The notes under the pieces were generated by a model that ran no database searches, was not told where the DNA came from, and saw only the letters and a list, made by a program, of their open reading frames with translations. Shown one piece after another: positions 58,011-64,000 of a DNA stretch of 64,000 bases (positions are counted from its first letter, which is position 1; each line of letters opens with the position of its first letter). The stretch lies in NCBI GenBank assembly GCA_013339895.1, contig JABACO010000003.1, positions 9,900,909-9,964,908 on the forward strand, written 5' to 3'. Source of the stretch: Ephydatia muelleri (Eukaryota; Porifera; Demospongiae; Spongillida; Spongillidae). Position numbers and translations under genes: made by a program.

Positions 58011-59137
58011 GCATGTAGCTACACATATAGTTATGTACATGTGAGAGCTCTATGTCAGGTACGAAGAAACATTTATATGGGAAATCCAGCCTGCACAAAG
58101 AGGAGTTGTTATAAGGAATGCGTCGGCAACCATGCAAGGGAAAAACGAAGAGAGTGGTACAGAAGCTCAGTACATAAACCCACTCAAAAATGCACACAGT
58201 TAAATAGAATAGATCCCGTGCATGTGACAAAGTGTGGTGTTAAAGTGTGTCATCATCATCAGACAGAGTGGGTGTTGTGGATAAGAATATGCCATACGAT
58301 AGTGTACAGGTTTATGTACGCAACAATTCAAGTGTGTGCACAATTGCAGGAGACTGTGTCAGTGCATGTTCACGCATTATGCGTGAGCTGAAAATCGTAA
58401 ATACAACCGATGTCATTGCAAGCGTAGCTTAGTGGGCGTGACAAGAATTTTAGCAAGGGCTATACTAATAGCAAATTGGAAGCTTTATTACATGACTAGA
58501 GGATGATGCAAGTGTGTAGCAAATAGCCTTACTCACGCCGTGTTGAATACTGCCACCCCGCAACGTGGGAGGCGCAAGAATACTGCAACGATCCATCAAT
58601 TTGTGTTCTTCTTTTAATTCACTGGTATAAACTCGCTGCCTGGGTGAGGCAAAATTGTTGCAAACGGCTGGCTTAGTTTTAGGCAGAGAATGGGCGGAAC
58701 AAAGAAGTTATTGTGGATTGGGAGAATGAAACGCGTGTTGCATACAATAATGGCGCTCATCGAGCAGGAAATGTGCATTAACTTTGCACAGCTGTATCTC
58801 TGTAACGGATAACATAAAAATTAGCAAACTGAAAAAATCAATAGCGACAGGACTCCTCTACATACACACTGAATTTGAAACGAATTCGACGCTCCTACCT
58901 GAAGATGTGGCAGTTTCGAACCCCATGGGTAATCAGGTCTCATAACGTCGGCACGGAGCTTGTGTAAGACACGAAAATATAGATCTACATACAGTAATGG
59001 TGTGCTATGAAGTGTTGAAAATAGAAAGTCGATAGCATTTACAGTTCGGAAGTTATAGCGATATAAACGTAAGGCATTTTTATAACAAATTTTACAATAT
59101 GCACTAGGTCCCTTTTCGCGGAAACGATCCCATATAT

Positions 59138-59958
59138 GGGTCAGTTTCCGAGAAAATGAAAAGTGGCGTATGTATATAAAAATTTATAAAAATGCTTCAC
59201 GTTTGAATCGCTAAAACTCCATAACATTTTAAGCAATCAACGTCCTATTTCGAACACTTCGTGCCACACCACTTTTCTCTATGAAAATCGACTTTGGTGT
59301 CTTACCCTTGCTCCTTGCCGACGTTACAAGGCACAGTACCCCGAGGGGTTCAAAATCCAGTAGCTCCCTGCAGGAATGTCCAAATCGCTTCAAAATCGAT
59401 ATCACGTAAAGGAGTCCTGTCGCTATTGATTTCTGCAGATCATTGATTTTTACCTTATCCGTTATGGAGATACAGCAATGCAAAGCAAGTCCACGTTTCC
59501 CACTCGAATCGTGCCTTTCTAAGTCCTTGAACCGCTTCCATTCTCCCGAGTGGGACTGAGAAAGGCGCGATTCGAGCGGGAAACGTGGACTTGCTTTGCA
59601 TTGCTGTATCTCCATAACGGATAAGGTAAAAATCAACGATCTGCAGAAATCAATAGCAACAGGACTCCTTTACGTGCATATCGAATTTTGAAGCGATTTG
59701 GACATTCCTGCAGGGAGCTACCTGGATTTTGAACCCCTCGGTTTACTGTGCCTTGTAATGTTGGCAAGGAGCAAGGGTAAAACACCAAAGTCGATTTTCG
59801 TAGAGAGAAGTGGTGTGGCACGATGTGTTCGAAATAGGACGTTGATTCCTTAAACCGTTATGGAGTTTTAGCATTTCAAATGTGAAGCATTATAATAACT
59901 TTATATATATATATACGCCACTTTTCATTTTCTCGGAAACTGACGCATATATATATAT
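59138..59958. mobile_element. Foldback element F7
   Basis: Bounded by ATATATGGGTCAGTTTCCGA and its inverse and by (TA)n on the right. Halves of about 400 bp meet near 59545 (CATTCTCCCGAGTGGGA). Open frames in the arms include CISITDKVKIN, echoing CISVTDGIKIN in F1 and YISVTDNVKIN in F6. Confidence 0.85.
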
Positions 59959-60070
59959 ATGTGGATTTACCCATTGGGCAAAACTGCTACACTTAGCTAT
60001 TATGATGGTTGGGCTTACTTCCATTACATTCATATGCCTTGCACTGTAACATTAATTTGTAGGAACTTAC

Positions 60071-62134
60071 AGTCATCGGAATGGTACTTGTCTCATCAGA
60101 AATAGTGAATGTATGCCTATAATCATCTGTTAAAGACAAAATTAACTAAATTAGTGTGGGTAGATTTGTGATGCAAAAGATAACAAACAACAAATTAAGA
60201 ACATCTTATTGTGAGAGTTGGTGTGAATCGTGATATTAGTATTGATTAGGGATTTATTGTAAAATGATGAAAATACATTGCATGAATAGAAGCATGATAA
60301 AGACGTAGTATACATTTGCATTGTTTACTTTTTTAATTACATCTACATTTTACTGTCCTAAAAAGGTGCCATAGAGGTGTGTATATTTATTTCTTTCAAT
60401 CACATATCACTATTCCATGCAATCTAAGTTTATACTGTCTTGTTTTTTTGGTCTTCATTCAATGCTATTTGGATTCCAGGTTTTGTCCTTGTGATAGACC
60501 AGATCTCATTGACCCGGTCACAATGTTGACCTTGTGAATAGAATATTGTTAGGCTTGTTTTCGTGCTTGTAATGATGTGGGCTATGAGCGGTGCAGGGTT
60601 TCTAGTGATAGGACTGAGCTAGATGCAAGCAAAGAGCAAGGAGAAGCTGTTTGGCACTAACGGCAGTTGAATGCGTGCACAACCTGTGGCTGGTGTGGTC
60701 TGTCACAATCCTATTAAATTAACAGTTCTGATATACCAAATTAGTACATTATAAAATTGCTGACTATATTTTCATAAAACATATACATGTATAGTATAGG
60801 TTAAACCATCATTAGATACACAACAGATTTTGGGTCACTACTGGCTTAGTACATGTATGTGATAGCCACTCTTTGTAATGCAAAGAAATAATTTTTTTTT
60901 AATTTTAAGCTTTTTGAAATTTAGATGTAACTATAAGGGCTGCTAAGGTAGGTATGATGAATAATTGGAAGGGCTTCCCAACCATATATAAAAACATTTG
61001 ATCTGAAGCTTTCATCTTTAATAGTCCAAGTATGCAATTGAGTAATTTCACGATGAACAGCAGAAAGCTGTTATACCATTTAGTATACATAAAGCAAACA
61101 GGTGCGTATACGATTATTCGAAGAGAGATTTGGATTTACTGATGACTTACAATAATGTCCTCGTGCTCTGCAAAAGATAATGATCCCAACTCCAATGGCA
61201 AGAAGAAGACCAAAAATTGAGCCAAATATGATACCAATTGCTGGATGAATGTAGATATGCAAGTTAAACAGTTTGCAATTAACAAAGCTAACCACATTCA
61301 CTTGTGTTTCTAAACAAGTGGGTTTCAGCATAACTCTGATGTGTTTATCGAGGGGGGGGGGGGGGGGAATGGAAGGAATATGGAATATAACATGCATATT
61401 TTAAACTCATGAGATGCTTGGTATCATGCTAAATGTATGTATATTACAATACATATTTGTAGAGGAAATAAGCATTAGCCTCCAGCCTCACACAAAGGCA
61501 TATATTACTTTGCAATGGGTGCAATTTTACAGTAATTCCACATTCTGTCCTTTCATGCATTCAGGTTTCTAAATATATGTGAAATGTCTCACATCTATGA
61601 GTTGGAATATTATAATCCCATATGGATAAAGTGATCCAAATAAACACCTGGGTGATATTATATTGTAAAGACTAAAGTGAACAATTTAGCATATGATCTA
61701 TACATATATTGAAGATGTAATACAATGCCATACCATCTAATGTTGTTGGAATCGTAACTTTTGGTGATGTTGTAAATTCCATTTTTTTGTGAGAAAAGAA
61801 TAATGCAATTGTTAGTTATAAAGTTTATTTAAAGAAACAAAATCTATCGTACCTTTATTTGTAAGTACTGTGACTCCAGTGTACACACAATCACGATAAG
61901 ACCCATCACTTGAAACTGCATATGCCATTATTGTATAGACTCCAGGTCCAGGTATTAAATTTTTAGATTGCATTGGACAAGATAGACTAGATGAACTGTT
62001 TCTGTATGATGCTGTACAGAAAGTTTCATTCAAAAATACCAAACATCCAATGGACTGAGTACAAGAGATGAAACTGCAATCAGCTTGCCAAGGACCAGTA
62101 GCATTAATGATAACATTTACAATCTCGCATGTAC
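60071..62134 (-). CDS. Single-pass membrane protein exons (extracellular, TM, cytoplasmic start)
   Basis: Exons in transcript order: 62134-61853, 61757-61734, 61240-61151, 60126-60071. All have AG/GT borders and phases that fit (1, 1, 1, then 0). The first encodes a Cys-rich extracellular segment (GTCEIVNVIINATGPWQAD, SIGCLVFLNETFC, GPGVYTIMAYAVSSDGSYRD) with Asn-x-Ser/Thr sites, probably an Ig- or FN3-like fold. The 24-base exon gives VTIPTTLD. The third gives the helix AIGIIFGSIFGLLLAIGVGI followed by a stop-transfer CRARGHY. The fourth gives YDYRHTFTISDETSTIPMT. It ends in phase 0, the phase of the ankyrin exons 17 kb downstream. No signal peptide or start was found upstream. Confidence 0.65.
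60130..61150. other. Intron-like stretch
   Basis: Lies between the transmembrane and cytoplasmic exons; no repeat or frame of note. Confidence 0.35.
61351..61368. repeat. G-run
   Basis: About 18 G within the intron before the TM exon. Confidence 0.8.
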
Positions 62135-62139
62135 CTGGA

Positions 62140-63530
62140 TAAATAAACAGACGCAGTAAAAAAAAAATTTTTTTTATTTTACACAAGAAAATACACTTTG
62201 AGGAATGAATTAGACTGCCCTGTCTGAATGCAGTTATAACTCACAGTGTTACAGTACATGCCTGTACGCATATAGCTGGATTAGCTTGAGTTAAATTGTC
62301 AATGCATACGATATGACCGCATGCTTGGGTGAAAGCATGTGTGGCAGAAACATGTGATTGATATTTTAGTATTGGTAGTTGAAAATGTGTACACATAGCA
62401 ACCATGTGATCAGGAGGAATAAGAGATCAGTTCTGTATAAAAGATTCTATTGACTTAGTCTGCAGGATGGCTAAACCAGTTATTCCGTATGAGCCCTTTA
62501 GCAGTTAGCCAGTGAATTGATCTAATGACTTAGCCATTTTTAAAGTTTTGTGGTGGACATCACATGCAGAAAAGCTGAAATGGCTTTGGGTTCACTTAGT
62601 GGGAAGGCACAAAATAACTGTGCATTCTCAAGATGCTATCACACGCAACACGAGAGAATTATGGTGAGTGCAAATAATACTAAAGAAACGGTTTCGAAAA
62701 TCTTTACATCATTGGGCTTCAAGCCATGACAAACCACCAAGAAAGCCAGGCTTCCTTCAGCAACTCTCTGAGGATTCTCTATGATAGTGAGTTTATCGCT
62801 AGGAAAGAACTTATGGAGCAGGAATCCAGCATAAATACAGTAAAAATTTCTGTAAGCTCAATGGGTTTAGAAAGATCTCCAGGAAACACTTCGGAACATG
62901 GTATCATTGGTTAGCAACCATATTTGATCGAAGGAGCAATAGGAGTTTTCTGCTCCGATAGCATTATCATAATAGTAACGTATATAATGCCTCCAACATA
63001 GAATAGAAACTGGTAGCACTTCTCCTGTTGATTGTCCCCCTCAGAAAATTTCTCATGCTCTGAAGGTCACATTTTGTATTCGGGCAAGTACAAAGGTTTA
63101 ATGCTCATTAAATGCTGACCGGAAGATGGTAAGATCCTCCTCATTCAGGAGGAGGTAGAATGAGTTAATTTTCATACTGCATTCATAAGATGGGTTTTAG
63201 TAGCTAGTGCAAGAAGTACTCTGCACATTCAGAAGATAGGAAGCAAACAGATGTAAGAACAAGCAGCGACGTGGATAGGGAAAAGCTACAAAAGAGGGCA
63301 AAGACATGCTGATAGCTAAATGGCTACATGTATGTTCTAATCTACGATAAGGTATTATAATGGAGCTTTGGAGCAAATTAACAATTCAAAGTTACAAAAA
63401 CAGTTATAATTTCGTTTCCACCCTCAATTCATATAGACGGTTTTCATAATGTGACATGCTCTTCCACATTTTGTGTGGAGGGTAGGGCAAAAATGTGCAT
63501 ATAGTTTTGTTGAATAGTGGCTATCTTTCT
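62140..63530. other. Non-coding stretch left of element C
   Basis: No exon of the membrane protein or other gene could be recognised. Short open frames (for example 62726-62914) have no features. Confidence 0.35.
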
Positions 63531-63533
63531 TCC

Positions 63534-63671
63534 TGTAGCGCATGCGCACAGGCGCTTTAGTAGTTAGGGTGTGGTTTGCACATGCGCGAGGAGTTAGAAC
63601 TCTACTATTTAATGAGAGTCTCAATTGTATTGATGTGATTCTAATTCCTGATTACTACTGTATCCGCTACA
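63534..63671 (+). repeat. 5' LTR of element C
   Basis: 138 bp with 7-bp inverted ends TGTAGCG...CGCTACA, and CTATTTAATGAG as a TATA-like site about 60 bp before the end. The partner LTR is outside the window, so the left border rests on the inverted ends. Confidence 0.65.
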
Positions 63672-63672
63672 C

Positions 63673-63690
63673 TGGTGTCAGAAGTGGGAT
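63673..63690 (+). other. Primer-binding site of element C, tRNA-Leu type
   Basis: TGGTGTCAGAAGTGGGAT one base after the LTR. It is complementary to the 3' end plus CCA of animal tRNA-Leu genes as I remember them (...ATCCCACTTCTGACA). Confidence 0.8.
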
Positions 63691-64000
63691 ATGACAGAAG
63701 CAGACGGCCACGCAGAGTCACCAGATACAGTGTTCGGCCTCCGTCTCGTTTTGTGGGCAAGGGAGCTGACTTCCGGTTATTGATACAGCGCGTAGAGCTC
63801 TACTTCCGAGAGGCTGACGTTCCCAGGGATAAGAGAGATCAGGAATTAGCTTCCTTATTGGACGACGAGCCATTACGTATCGTGAGTCAGATGGGGTTGT
63901 TAAGGGTTGATAGCGGTATAGATTACGCAGAGGTGAAGGAGTGCCTGGAGAAGCAGTTCGCACCTTCCGGACTTCAGTTGGAGTGGCAACGCAAATTTCA
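63691..64000 (+). pseudogene. gag: Gag N-terminus of element C, one frameshift
   Basis: ATG at 63691 (MTEADGHAESPDTVF) directly follows the primer site. After a one-base loss near 63735 the frame continues RPPSRFVGKGADFRLLIQRV, ELYFREADVP, LRIVSQMGLLRVDSGIDYAE and VKECLEKQFAPSGL, a Ty3/gypsy Gag pattern. It is cut off by the window edge. Confidence 0.7.

Larger units (their letters stand above)
53194..59137. mobile_element. Giant foldback element F6, 5.9 kb
   Basis: Outer ends ATATATGGGATCGTTTCCGC and its inverse, with CGCGAAAAGGGACCTAGTGC inside them. Pairing by eye continues inward: 53194-54730 with about 57480-59137, then 56230-56640 with about 57020-57460. The right arm is about 2.1 kb without a break. 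The left arm is split by a gag-like ORF remnant and a satellite (54.9-56.1 kb). The outer 430 bp are family F arm sequence; the inner parts are unique to this element. It abuts F7 directly at 59137/59138. Confidence 0.8.
63534..64000 (+). mobile_element. Ty3/gypsy retrotransposon C, 5' end only
   Basis: LTR, primer-binding site and gag start on the plus strand, running off the window edge. Confidence 0.8.

Overview
This is eukaryotic, almost certainly invertebrate animal DNA. No bacterial-style gene is present. Coding sequence lies in small exons with GT/AG borders. Several introns are tiny (46-55 bp), microsatellites and minisatellites abound, and the 8-mer TACATGTA recurs throughout. Short introns plus the mix of elements fit a sponge or another early-branching metazoan, but the sequence alone does not prove the taxon. 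Most of the window is mobile DNA, much of it nested.

0-9.3 kb: a GT-rich minisatellite, a decayed domain copy at about 1.83-2.06 kb (+), a nine-exon transposase-like gene on the minus strand (6866 to 2866), and just upstream of it a minus-strand chromodomain gene (about 7626 to 6969) that shares an unnamed domain with the decayed copy. 9.3-18.3 kb: a foldback MITE, a 5'-truncated and frameshifted Ty3/gypsy element (A, + strand), then a full-length Ty3/gypsy element (B, - strand, 13338-18320). B has near-identical 149-bp LTRs, a 4-bp target duplication, a tRNA-Ser-type primer site and a textbook -1 frameshift signal between gag and pol.

18.4-25.2 kb: nested palindromes flanked by C-runs, frame-broken fibronectin type III exons (-), minisatellites, and the C-terminal relic of a hAT transposase. 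25.3-33.3 kb: an 8-kb DNA transposon (T1) with about 0.5-kb inverted ends. It carries a broken transposase of a family recognisable by a CCDPF and an MPGKKD motif, an intact opposite-strand Ala/Thr/Ser/Arg-rich ORF, and a whole hAT element inserted in the first codons of the transposase.

33.9-43.0 kb: a minus-strand gene with nine ankyrin-repeat exons plus a leading exon, all phase 0. Its introns hold a T1-family relic and a duplicated block. Exons at 60.1-62.1 kb on the same strand encode an extracellular domain, a transmembrane helix and a cytoplasmic start. They end in the phase needed to join the ankyrin exons, so one large receptor-like gene is possible. Between them lie a tandemly duplicated block (40.2-46.5 kb), palindromes of one foldback family, a second transposon of the MPGKKD type (T2, 49304-52909) whose empty site can be read from a nearby paralogous repeat, and a 5.9-kb giant foldback (53194-59137) containing a gag-like ORF remnant and satellites. 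The right edge holds the 5' LTR, tRNA-Leu-type primer site and gag start of a third Ty3/gypsy element (C, +).

Many reading frames are broken by single-base shifts, several at homopolymers. Some breaks may therefore be assembly errors, while others (in-frame stops, loss of catalytic segments) are real decay. Exon joins are read by eye and not supported by transcripts.
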